Origin: Arachis hypogaea
Lineage: Eukaryota > Streptophyta > Magnoliopsida > Fabales > Fabaceae
Direction of reading: 5' to 3'
DNA length: 64,000 bases
Assembly (NCBI RefSeq): GCF_003086295.3
Contig: NC_092039.1
Span: forward strand, 69,397,649-69,461,648
The notes below the pieces were generated by a model. It was not told the DNA's origin. It did not search any database and saw only the letters and a program-made list of their open reading frames with translations. How positions within the stretch are numbered: the stretch's first letter is position 1; each line of letters starts with the position of its first letter. Shown here in pieces: positions 31,704-41,801 of the stretch. The position numbers were made by a program, and so were the translations under genes.

Positions 31704-31906
31704 CGTGGTCCTGTTCACACGAAATAATCATTATTAAGGTGATCAGTCTTAACACTTCATGTTGAGCATAAAGACTCTCAAAACGAATACACAAAGACAA
31801 TCATGCTACTCATATCACAAAGACATCCTATTAGCATGAAACATACAACAGAGCATGCAGTGAAGCATGGTTTAGTACATTTCCCAGACTCTACTGAGAA
31901 CGAACG

Positions 31907-31918
31907 GCTTTGAGACCA
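31907..31918 (-). other. Primer binding site, initiator tRNA-Met (E)
   Basis: In sense TGGTCTCAAAGC, 10 of 12 to the standard TGGTATCAGAGC, 3 bp after the LTR end. Confidence 0.65.
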
Positions 31919-31921
31919 AAT

Positions 31922-33634
31922 TGTAATGATCCGACTTATAGCATGTCATGATCACACTAGAAGCTAAGCATTACCAACTTGCTTTTCTTAAGTTTAACTA
32001 TTATTTACTATATGAGCCTGAATCGATGTTAAAACGTGGTCGTGTTATCGGGTAATTTTTCTTTGAAAATATTTGATTTGATAAGCAGAGACATAAAGAT
32101 AGGTCACACGTAATAATAGATAAAATAGTTTAAAACTATCATACATATGCACATCGTATGTTGATTAATGTCACATTGTTATGAATCCTTAAAAGTAGCT
32201 AGAAAATAATTATATACATAATATACAGATAACATCCCAGGTCTTGACTTATTTAAGAAGTCCCTAAGCTGGCATCCGATCTAGCCTAATCCCTATACTT
32301 ACCTAATCCCTTTAGACTACAAAAGCAAGGGAAGGATACTCCAGGTCTTCAAAACTCAGACCAAACTAAATGTCGTCAAAAGGAAAAATATTATCCACTA
32401 CTCCTCCGCACGTTCATGCATTGTTACTGAGCTGCCGATGCTCCATCTGAAAGGGAGAAAGGGGTAAGAACTTGAGAGTTCTTAATAAGGTTTTAGGTTA
32501 TTAGTTAGGTTTATTAATTCTTTAATATTTAACAGATAAACAACAGAAATATCGAAAACATCATATAGAAAGGAAATATAGAAAACACACACATTCACAC
32601 AATTTACATAGCATAAAAAAATGTGCAGACAAGCATGATGCATGTATGTCCTATGCAGGCCATGAGCTCATGTGTCAGTTTACACCCTGCAACCCGACAT
32701 TACCTAAGAATCAGTCTTCGATATGGTTAAGAATACCACTAGTTCGTGACCACTGGCAATCGTCGCAAAGCTTGACGGCATAATATACACACACGGAGAA
32801 ACAGTGATCCTGCAACTCGTGGGCATCCCCGAGACCAATACTCAAAAAGTTTGTGGGGTTCCCTGACTCTGATCACCAGTAGACCATTGGTACTTTCCAA
32901 ATTCATTCATTATTTCGTTTGACAATTTTCCCACCTTTAAACATTTAACAATTCGCGCACTGAGCAATCGGGATGGAACCCTGGTCCCTGCCAGGCGAAC
33001 TTTTAACCCTTTAATTCTTTCTTACCATTTTCCATATCTTTCTTCGTATCTAAACATCAGTTCTCTATTTTTCATTACTCATTTCTCTTTTCTCAGTCCT
33101 TATTTAAGCATTCTTTCCCTAAAACCTTAACCTTCATAGCCTTAACAATCTTAATTCAAACTAGTTTTAAGTATCTTATACTTCGTCTAAGCTTCCTCCT
33201 CTTTCCGTATTTTAATTAATCTTTCATCACTTCTCTTACCGCACTCTACGTCTTTTATGAAGAAATTCCTAGATTCTAGACTTTGAAATCATCTTTCGAT
33301 ATCTTTTACTATAATTACTGTCACATTCCTTAAACTTTTACGCCGTTTACCTTTATGTACTCTTTTTTTTTGTTTTGCTTTTCCTTTCATCCTTTTAACT
33401 TTTAAAAATTAAACCTTAATCTCAAGACCTTTAGTTATTTATATTGTAATCCTAAACTTTAGCTAATTATATTTCAACCCTTTAGCCTTTGACTATTAAA
33501 CTTTTACCTTTAATTCCACCCGATTACGTTTTCCTTTAGTAATTTTTAAAACTTCGTTATATTGTACCTTGACGTTAGCGCCCAAACCAGCGTTTAGCGC
33601 CTTCGAATGTGCAATCCCATAACAAGATCATAGG
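31922..33634 (-). repeat. LTR of element E, left piece
   Basis: In sense the LTR ends GGATCATTACA at 31922; its start TGTAACAATCCAG is at 53866. The rejoined length is about 2.86 kb, which fits chromovirus LTRs. The inner part is AT-rich and has no ORF. GCGCCC-type words occur at 33571-33605. It is broken by element D. Confidence 0.75.
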
Positions 33635-34217
33635 GGGTGCATGAATCTGTGATCTCTGACAACGGCACCAAAAACTTGGTACACGCGATCGTAATCTCAA
33701 CACTTTCCTCACAATTCAGCACAACTAACTAGCAAGTGCACTGGGTCGTCCAAGTAATACCTTACGTGAGTAAGGGTCGATCACACGGAAATTGTCAGCT
33801 TGAAGAAAGCTATGGTCATCTTATAAATCTCAGTCAGGCGGATTCAAATGGTTATAGAGTTTTCATAATTAAAAGATAAATAAACATAAAACAAAGATAG
33901 AGATACTTATGTAATTCATTAGTGGGAATTTCAGATAAGCGTATGGTGATGCGTTATTCCTTTTGAATCTCTGCTTTCCTGTTGTCTTCATTCAATCATT
34001 CATACTCCTTTCCATGGCAAGCTGTATGTTGGGGATCACCGTTATCAATGGCTACCTCCCGTTCTCTCAATGAAAATGGTCCTCTACAGTTTCTGTACGG
34101 CTAATCAACTGTCGAATTTCTCGTCTCGGATGAAAAATACCAGGCACAGCTACCGCATGGCTAATCAGTTGTTGGTTCTCACTTGTGTTGGAATAAGATC
34201 CAATGATCCTTTTGCAT
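33635..34217 (-). repeat. 3' LTR of D, left piece
   Basis: It starts GGGTGCATGAATCTG (first base changed from T) and shows the embedded primer-site-like copy (about 33660-33682) and U5 block (33730-33800). It stops at TGCAT (34213-34217), the duplication made by C. Confidence 0.8.
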
Positions 34218-35847
34218 TGGTGCGCGAAATTGTGATCACTACAACTTCACACAACTAACCAGCAAGTGCACTGGGTCGTCCAAGTAATACCTTACGTGAG
34301 TAAGGGTCGATCCCACGGAGATTGTTGGTATGAAGCAAGCTATGGTCACCTTGTAAATCTTAGTCAGGCAGACTCAAATGGATATGGTGATGAACGAAAA
34401 TAACATAAAAGATAAAGATAGAGATACTTATGTAATTCATTGGTAGGAACTTCAGATAAGTGCATGAAGATGCCTTCCCTTCCGTCTCTCTGCTTTCCTA
34501 CTGTCTTCATCCAATCCTTCTTACTCCTTTCCATGGCAAGCTTAAGCAAGGGTTTCACCGTTGTCAGTGGCTACCTCCCATCCTCTCAGTGAAAGCGATT
34601 GCATATGCTCTGTCACAGCATAGCGGAATTCATCTGTCAGTTCTCAATCAGGCCGGAATAGAATCCAATGATTCTTTTGCGTCTGTCACTAACGCCCCGC
34701 CTTCAGGAGTTTGAAGCACGTCACAGTCATTCAATCATTGAATCCTACTCAGAATACCACAGACAAGGTTAGACCTTCCGGATTCTCTTGAATGCCGCCA
34801 TCAGTTCTCGCCTATACCACGAAGACTCTGATCTCACGGAATGGTTGGCTCGTTTGTCAGACGAGCACTCGGTTGTCAGGCGATCAACCATGCATCGTGC
34901 AATCAGGAATCCAAGAGATATTCACTAAAGCCTTGATCGCTTGTAGAACAAGAGTGGTTGTCAGTCACCTTGTTCATGGGTGAGAATGATGATGAGTGTC
35001 ACGGATCATCACATTCATCAAGTTGAAGAACAAGTGATATCTTAGAACAAGAACAAGCGGAATTGAATGGAAGAACAATAGTAATTGCATTAATACTCGA
35101 GGTACAGCAGAGCTCCACACCTTAATCTATGGTGTGTAGAAACTCCACCGTTGAAAATACATAAGAACAAAAGTGATCATTGGTTTCGTCCCCAGAGAGG
35201 GAACCAGAAGAACCAAGATGAAAATACAATAGTAAAAGGTCCTACTTATAGAGAACTAGTAGCCTAAGGTTTACAGAGATGAGTAAATGACATAAAAATC
35301 CACTTCCGGGCCCACTTGGTGTGTGCTTGGGCTGAGCAATGAAGCATTTTCGTGTAGAGACTCTTCTTGGAGTTAAACGCCAGCTTTTATGCCAGTTTGG
35401 GCGTTTAACTCCCATTTTGGTGCCAGTTCCGGCGTTTAACGCTGGGATTTCTGAGGGTGACTTTGTACGCCGGTTTGGGCCATCAAATCTTGGGCAAAGT
35501 ATGGACTATCATATATTGCTGGAAAGCCCAGGATGTCTACTTTCCAACGCCGTTAAGAGCGCGCCAATTGGGCTTCTGTAGCTCCAGAAAATCCACTTCG
35601 AGTGCAGTGAGGTCAGAATCCAACAGCATCTGCAGTCCTTTTCAGTCTCTGAATCAGATTTTTGCTCAGGTCCCTCAATTTCAGCCAGAAAATACCTGAA
35701 ATCACAGAAAAACACACAAACTCATAGTAAAGTCCAGAAAAGTGAATTTTAACTAAAAACAAATAAAAATATACTAAAAACTAACTATATCATACTAAAA
35801 ACATACTAAAAACAATGCCAAAAAGCATACAAATTATCCGCTCATCA
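34218..35847 (-). repeat. 3' LTR of element C
   Basis: TGGTGCGCGAAATTG to CCGCTCATCA. It carries the U5 block (34259-34325), a U3 word cluster (about 35372-35475) and a TATAAGTAGG-type TATA box (about 35241-35250, minus). Confidence 0.92.
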
Positions 35848-35885
35848 CAACACCAAACTTAAATTGTTGCTTGTCCTCAAGCAAC
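35848..35885 (-). promoter_or_regulatory. Hairpin plus polypurine word before the 3' LTR of C
   Basis: In sense GTTGCTTG-AGGA-CAAGCAAC (perfect 8-bp stem) then AATTTAAGTTTGGTGTTG, abutting the LTR. Stem identical to A; loop AGGA instead of GCGA. Confidence 0.7.
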
Positions 35886-36774
35886 TGAAAATCAAATAAT
35901 ATAAAAAGAAGAGAATATACTATAGACTCCAAATTATCAATGAAACTTAGCTCCAAATTAGATGAGCGGGACTAGTAGCTTTTTGCCTCCGAACAGTTTT
36001 GGCATCTCACTTTATCCTTTGAAATTCAGAATGATTGGCTTCTTTAGGAACTCAGAATCTAGATAGTGTCATTGATTCTCCTAGTTAAGTATGATGATTT
36101 TTGAACATAGCTACTTAGTGAGTCTTGGCTGTGGCCCAAAGCACTCTGTCTTCCAGTATTACCACCGGATACATACATGCCACAGACACATGATTGGGTG
36201 AACCTTTTCAGATTGTGACTCAGCTTTGCTAGAGTCCCCAACTAGAGGTGTCCAGGGTTCTTGAGCACACTCTTATTGCCTTGGATCACAACTTTATTTC
36301 TTCCCTTTTTTTTTCGTTTTTCTCCTTCCTTTTTTTTTCTCTCTTTTTTTTTTGTATTCACTGCTTTTTCTTGCTTCAAGAATCATTTTTATGATTTTTC
36401 AGATCCTCAGTAACATATCTCCTTTTTCATCATTCTTTCAAGAGCCAACAATTTTAACATTCATGAACAACAAATTCAAAAGACATATGCACTGTTCAAG
36501 CATACATTCAGAAAACAAAAAGTATTGTCACCACATCAAACTAATTAAGCTAGTTTTAAAGATGAATTCGAAATCCTGTACTTCTTGTTCTTTTGTGATA
36601 AAAACAGTTTTCATTTAAGAAAGGTGATGGATTCATAGGACATTCATAACTTTAAGGCATAGACACTAAGACACTAATGATCATAAGACACAAACATGGA
36701 TAAACATAAGCATGAAAATTTCGAAAAACAAGAAAATAAAGAACAAGGAGATTAAAGAACGGGTCCACCTTAGT
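35886..36774 (-). other. 3' untranslated stretch of element C
   Basis: Homologous in text and order to 19117-20002 of A (reverse). It includes a T/C-rich tract (36300-36355). No gene. Confidence 0.6.
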
Positions 36775-37186
36775 GATGGCGGCTCTTTCTTCCTCTTGAA
36801 GATCCTATGTAGTGTTTGAGCTCCTCAATGTCTCTTCCTTGTTTTTGTTGCTCCTCTCTCATGATTCTTTGATCTTCTCTAATTTCATGATGAGTGGGAT
36901 CTCTTGTTGCTCCATCCTTTTCTTAGTGATGGGCTTGAGGTCATGCCTTCTCAGTTGAACCGGCTTCCCTCTTGAATCTCTCTTTTGTTGAACGCCCTCT
37001 TCACAAATGTCTATGAGGACTTGGTCCAACCTTTGATCAAATTTGACCCTTCTTCATGGCCACAACTTCATAGAAGTGGTCTTGATGCACCCTTGAGATG
37101 AATCTCTCCATCTCCCATGACTCGGAGGTGAAAGCTTTTGCCTTCCCTTTCCTCTTTCTAGAGGTTTCTCCGGCCTTGGATGCCAT
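36775..37186 (-). pseudogene. ORF2 remnant of element C
   Basis: Starts at 37186 (MASKAGETSRKRKGKAKAFT), continues SESWEMERFISRVHQDHFYE, then a stop. C-terminal coiled-coil text (EEQQKQGRDIEELKHYIGSS) is still legible near 36850-36790. The central domain of A's ORF2 is absent. Confidence 0.55.
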
Positions 37187-37241
37187 AAATGGTTATGGAA
37201 AAACGAAAAGCAACGCTTTTACCACACCAAACTTAAAAGGT

Positions 37242-37261
37242 TTGCTCGTCCTCGAGCAAAA
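37242..37261 (-). promoter_or_regulatory. Hairpin before the ORF2 remnant of C (compensated stem)
   Basis: In sense TTTGCTCG-AGGA-CGAGCAAA. Compared with A and G (TTTGCTTG/CAAGCAAA), the T:A pair next to the loop-closing pair is replaced by C:G on both sides. It is followed by TTTTAAGTTTGGTGTGG. Confidence 0.7.
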
Positions 37262-37557
37262 GAAGAAAGAAGAGAGTAGAAGAAGAAGAAATGGAGGAGA
37301 GGGAGATGGCTTTGTGGTTCCGCCAAAAGGGGAAAAAGTAGTGTTTAGGGTGTGTGAAAATGAAGGAGTGAAGATGATAGTGGGATTTGATAGGTGGGGG
37401 GTTTTTGGGGAAGAGTTGTTGAGGTGATTGGTGAATGGGTGAAGAAGAGAGAGGGTGGTGGGGTTGGTGGGGATCCTGTGGGGTCCACAGATCCTTAGGT
37501 GTCAAGGAAAAGTCATCCCTGCACCAAATGGCATTCAAAAACACGTTTTGAGCCAAT

Positions 37558-37740
37558 TCTGGCGTTAAACGCCGGGCTGGTGCCCATTTCTGGCGTTTAA
37601 CGCCAGGTTCTTGCCCTTTCCTGGCGTTTAACGCCAGTCTGGTGCCCCTTTCTGGCGTTAAACGCCCAGAATGGTGCCAGACTGGGCGTTAAACGCCCAA
37701 CTGCTAGCCTCACTGGCGTTTAAACGCCAGTGAGTTCTTC
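37558..37740. repeat. GGCGTTTAACGCC word array, spacer of C
   Basis: Seven words with intact CpG (GGCGTTAAACGCCGGG, GGCGTTTAACGCCAGG, GGCGTTTAACGCCAGT, GGCGTTAAACGCCCAG and others) at 25-35 bp. Confidence 0.88.
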
Positions 37741-37872
37741 CTCCAGGGTGTGCTGTTTTTCTTCCTGTTTTTCATTCTGTTTTTGCTTTTTTCATTGATT
37801 TTGTGACTTCTTAGGATCATCAACCTACAAAAGACATAAAATAACAAAAGAAAATAGTTAATTATAAAACAT

Positions 37873-37905
37873 TGGGTTGCCTCCCAACAAGCGCTTCTTT
37901 ACTGT
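37873..37905 (-). promoter_or_regulatory. Conserved post-coding GGGAGGCAACCC block (C copy)
   Basis: In sense AAGAAGCGCTTGTTGGGAGG then CAACCCAA, 30 bp after the protease stop. Confidence 0.65.
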
Positions 37906-37936
37906 CATTAGCTTGACAGAGGACTCTCATGGAGCC

Positions 37937-38554
37937 TCACAGATTCTCAGAGCCATGTTGGAACCTCCCAACACCAAACTTAGAGTTTGAATGTGGGGGT
38001 TCAACACCAAACTTAGAGTTTGGTTGTGGCCTCCCAACACCAAACTTAGAGTTTGACTGTGGGGGCTCTGTTTGGCTCTGTTTTGAGAGAAGCTCTTCAT
38101 GCTTCCTCTCCATGATGACAGAGGGATATCCTTGGGCCTTAAACACCAAGGATTCTTCATTCACTTGAATGATCAACTCTCCTCTATCAACATCAATCAC
38201 AGCCTTTGCTGTGGCTAGGAAGGGTCTTCCAAGGATGATGGATTCATCCATACACTTCCCAGTCTCTAGGACTATGAAATCAGTAGGGATGTAATGGTCT
38301 TCAACTTTAACCAGAACATCCTCTACAAGTCCATGGGCTTGTTTTCTTGAGTTGTCTGCCATCTCTAGTGAGATTTTTGCAGCTTGCACCTCAAGGATCC
38401 CTAGCTTCTCCATTACAGAGAGAGGCATGAGGTTTACACTTGACCCTAAGTCACACAAGGCCTTATTGAAGGTCATGGTGCCTATGGTACAAGGTATAAA
38501 AAAACTTCCCAGGATCCTGCCTCTTTTGAGGCAGTTTCTGCCTAGACAAGTCAT
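37937..38554 (-). CDS. Protease domain of element C
   Basis: Active-site loop CDLGSSVNLMPLSVMEKLGI, then VKVEDHYIPTDFIVLETG and ILGRPFLATAKAVIDVDRGE, a retropepsin-like fold. The C-terminus has three copies of an NSKFGVGRPQP-type repeat. It lies one frame away from gag. D, with the same text in one frame, shows that an extra base in a run of seven T (sense; 38499-38505) separated them. It would otherwise be the C-terminal part of a gag-protease polyprotein. Confidence 0.85.
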   Translation of the reverse strand: MTCLGRNCLKRGRILGSFFIPCTIGTMTFNKALCDLGSSVNLMPLSVMEKLGILEVQAAKISLEMADNSRKQAHGLVEDVLVKVEDHYIPTDFIVLETGKCMDESIILGRPFLATAKAVIDVDRGELIIQVNEESLVFKAQGYPSVIMERKHEELLSKQSQTEPPQSNSKFGVGRPQPNSKFGVEPPHSNSKFGVGRFQHGSENL

Positions 38555-40277
38555 TCAGTTCTTTGGTGAGCAAAGGGGATTCATCCTCCCAAGTCTCATT
38601 TCCAAATAACTTGTCATTTAGCTTCATGATTGCTCCAAGGTATTTAGCAACTTGCTCTTCAGTGACATACTCATCCTCTTCAGAGGAAGAATACTCATCA
38701 GAGCTCATGAATGGCAGGAGTAAGTCCAATGGAATCTCTATGGTCTCAGTTTGAGCCTCAGATTCCCAAGGTTCCTCATTGGGGAACTCATTGGGGGCCA
38801 GTGAACGTCCAGTGAGGTCTTCCTCAGTGGCGTTCACTGCCTCTTCTTCCTCCCAGGATTCGGCCAAATTGATGGCTTTGCACTCTCCTTTTGGATTTTC
38901 TTCTGTATTGCTTGGGAGAGTACTAGGAGGGAGTTCAGTAATTTTCTTGCTCAGCTGACCCACTTGTCCTTTCAAATTCCTAATGGAGGACCTAGTTTCA
39001 GTCATGAAACTTTGAGTGGTTTTGATTAGATCAGAGACCATGGTTGCTAAGTCAGAGTTATTCTGCTTAGAACTCTTTGTCTGTTGCTGAGAAGATGATG
39101 GAAAAGGCTTGCTATTGCTAAACCTGTGTCTTCCACCATTATTATTGTTGAAACCTTGTTGAGGTCTCTGTTGATCCTTCCATGAAAAATTTGGATGATT
39201 TCTCCATGAAGGATTATAGGTGTTTCCATAGGATTCTCCCATGTAATTCACCTCTTCTATTGAAGGGTTCTCAGGATCATAGGCTTCTTCCTCAGATGAA
39301 GCCTCCTTAGTACTGCTTGGTGCATTTTGCATTCCAGACAGACTTTGAGAAATCATATTGACTTGTTGAGTCAATATTTTGTTCTGTGCCAATATGGCAT
39401 TCAGAGTGTCAATCTCAAGAACTCCTTTCTTCTGACTAGTCCCATTGTTCACAGGATTCCTTTCAGAAGTGTACATGAATTGGTTATTTGCAACCATTTC
39501 AATCAGTTCTTGAGCTTCAGTAGGCGTCTTCTTCAGATGAAGAGATCCTCCAGAAGAGCTATCCAAAGACATCTTGGACAGTTCAGAGATACTATCATAG
39601 AAAATACCTATGATGCTCCATTCAGAAAGCATGTCTGAGGGACACTTTCTAATTAATTGTTTGTATCTTTCCCAAGCTTCATAGAGGGATTCTCCATCCT
39701 TCTGTCTGAAGGTTTGGACTTCCACTCTAAGCTTACTCAATCTTTGAGGTGGAAAGAACTTTGCCAAGAAGGCATTGACTAGCTTTTCCCAAGAGTCCAG
39801 GCTTTCTTTAGGTTGAGAATCCAACCATGTTCTAGCTCTGTCTCTTACAGCAAAAGGGAATAGCATAAGTCTATAGACTTCAGGGTCTACCCCATTAGTC
39901 TTGACTGTGTCACAGATTTGCAAGAACTCAGCTAAGAACTGATGAGGATCTTCCAATGGAAGTCCATGGAACTTGCAATTCTGTTGCATTAGAGAAACTA
40001 ATTGAGGCTTAAGCTCAAAGTTGTTTGCTCCAATGGCAGGGATAGAGATGCTTCTCCCATAGAAGTCGGGAGTAGGTGCAGTAAAGTCACCCAGCACCTT
40101 CCTTGCATTGTTGGCATTGTTGTTGTTTTCGGCTGCCATATGTTCTTCTTCCTTGAAGAATTCGGTCAGGTTCTCTAAAGAGAGTTGTGCTTTGGCTTCT
40201 CTTAGCTTTCTCTTCAAGGTCCTTTCAGGTTCAGGGTCAGCTTCAACAAGAATGCCTCTGTCTTTGCTCCTGCTCAT
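38463..40277 (-). CDS. gag protein of element C
   Basis: 604 codons from ATG 40277 (MSRSKDRGILVEADPEPERT). Residues 131-240 hold the gag core: LMLFPFAVRDRARTWLDSQP, FLAKFFPPQRLSKLRVEVQT and LYEAWERYKQLIRKCPSDML. A Gly/Asn/Arg/Ser-rich stretch (about residues 360-400) may bind RNA in place of a zinc knuckle, which is absent. The acidic C-terminal part ([16 protein letters not shown]) precedes the protease junction. The frame is fully open and this is the best-preserved gag among the non-autonomous elements. The last 30 residues, after LSRQKLPQKRQDPGKFF, are in the shifted frame. Confidence 0.88.
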   Translation of the reverse strand: MSRSKDRGILVEADPEPERTLKRKLREAKAQLSLENLTEFFKEEEHMAAENNNNANNARKVLGDFTAPTPDFYGRSISIPAIGANNFELKPQLVSLMQQNCKFHGLPLEDPHQFLAEFLQICDTVKTNGVDPEVYRLMLFPFAVRDRARTWLDSQPKESLDSWEKLVNAFLAKFFPPQRLSKLRVEVQTFRQKDGESLYEAWERYKQLIRKCPSDMLSEWSIIGIFYDSISELSKMSLDSSSGGSLHLKKTPTEAQELIEMVANNQFMYTSERNPVNNGTSQKKGVLEIDTLNAILAQNKILTQQVNMISQSLSGMQNAPSSTKEASSEEEAYDPENPSIEEVNYMGESYGNTYNPSWRNHPNFSWKDQQRPQQGFNNNNGGRHRFSNSKPFPSSSQQQTKSSKQNNSDLATMVSDLIKTTQSFMTETRSSIRNLKGQVGQLSKKITELPPSTLPSNTEENPKGECKAINLAESWEEEEAVNATEEDLTGRSLAPNEFPNEEPWESEAQTETIEIPLDLLLPFMSSDEYSSSEEDEYVTEEQVAKYLGAIMKLNDKLFGNETWEDESPLLTKELNDLSRQKLPQKRQDPGKFFYTLYHRHHDLQ

Positions 40278-41776
40278 ATGAAAGAGAAGAGAACAAGAAA
40301 ATGTGGAATCCTCTATGTCACAGTATAGAGATTCCTTGAGGTGTCAGAGGAAAAGAAGAGTAGAAGACAGAAGTAGAAAATTCGAACTTATCAAAGAAGA
40401 AGGAGTTCGAATTAAGGAATAGTGTTAGTCCATAAATAGAAGGATGTGAGAGGAGGGAAGGTAATTTTCGAAAATTAAGTAAAAGAATTTTGAAAACATT
40501 TTGAAAAACATTAATTGATTTTCGAAAATAAGAGTGGGAAAGAAATCAAGTGATTTTTGAAAAAGATTTTGAAATTAGAAGTAAAAAAAAGATTTGATTG
40601 AAAACTATTTTGAAAAAGATGTGATTAAAAAGATTTGATTGGTTTAAAAAAATGTGATTGAGAAGATATGATTTGAGAAACATTTTGAAAAGATTTGATT
40701 TTGAAAAATTAAAAACTTGACTAACAAGAAAAGATATGATTCAAACATTAAACCTTCCTCAACAGAAAAGGCAACATACTTAAAATGTTCAATCAAATCA
40801 TTAATTGTTAGTAAGTATCTTTGAAAAAGGAAAGAAATTGATTTTGAAAACATTTTGATTGAAAAGATATGATTTGAAAAAGATTTGATTTTGAAAAACT
40901 TTTGAAAACTAAAAAAAAAAAATTGATTTGAAAACAAAATCTTCCCCCTTGTGCCATCCTGGCATTAAACGCCCAGAATGGTGCACATTCTGGCGTTTAA
41001 CGCCCAAACTACTACCCTTTTGGGCGTTAAACGCCCAGCCAGGCACCCTGGCTGGCGTTTAAACGCCAGTCTATCTTCTTCACTGGGCATTTTTGAATGC
41101 CCATCTTTTTCTGTGTGATTCCTCTGCAGTATGTTCTGAATCTTCAATTCTCTGTATTATTGACTTGAAAAGACACCAATAAAAAATATTTTTGGATTTT
41201 TAATAATAAGGAATAATCAAAATGCAACTAAAATCAAATAATAATGCATGCAAGACACCAAACTTAGCAGTTTGTATACCATTGACACTAACAAAATGAG
41301 AATGCAACACTCAAGTCAATAGAATTCAAAGATCAAAACGAGGAAATCATCAAGAACAAATTGAAGATCAATGAGGACACATGCATGAATGCAATAAGAA
41401 CAGAAACATGCAATTGACACTAAACTTAAGATGAGACTCTAGACTCAAAAAGAAATATTTTTGGATTTTATGATTTTATAATTTTTTTGGATTTTTCGAA
41501 AATTATGTAGAAAAAGAAAATAAAGGTATCAAAATTCTTAATGAGAATTCCAGGAATCATGCAATGTTAGTCTAAAGCTTTAGTCTAAAGAAATTAGACA
41601 TGGCCGGCCAAGCTTCAGCAGGACATTGCATTCAAGAGCTAAATTGATGAGAATCAATCAGCTTTGGTGATGATAAGAACATCACCTTGAAACACTAGAA
41701 TTCATTCTTAAGAACTCTGAAGAAAAATACCTAATCTAAGCAACAAGATGAACCGTCAGTTGTCCATACACAAACA
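40278..41776 (-). other. AT-rich leader of element C
   Basis: Imperfect GATTTGAAAAAGATTTGA words at 40440-40930, a GGCGTTTAACGCC cluster at 40968-41102, CACCAAACTTA words at 41247 and 41421. No gene. Confidence 0.6.
40968..41102. repeat. GGCGTTTAACGCC word cluster in the C leader
   Basis: Five words (GGCATTAAACGCCC, GGCGTTTAACGCCC, GGGCGTTAAACGCCC, GGCGTTTAAACGCC, GGGCATTTTTGAATGCCC) at about 30 bp. Confidence 0.78.
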
Positions 41777-41795
41777 ATCCCCGGCAACGGCGCCA
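41777..41795 (-). other. Primer binding site, tRNA-Asp (C)
   Basis: ATCCCCGGCAACGGCGCCA, perfect reverse of the tRNA-Asp(GUC) site. Confidence 0.9.
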
Positions 41796-41801
41796 AAAAC
41801 T

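Noticed and set aside
38495..38510. A T-rich run in sense resembling the TTTTTTA slippery site of a -1 ribosomal frameshift between gag and protease in C
   Set aside because: Protease is in the +1 frame relative to gag, the run is not in the needed codon phase, and D has both in one frame; an extra base is the simpler explanation.
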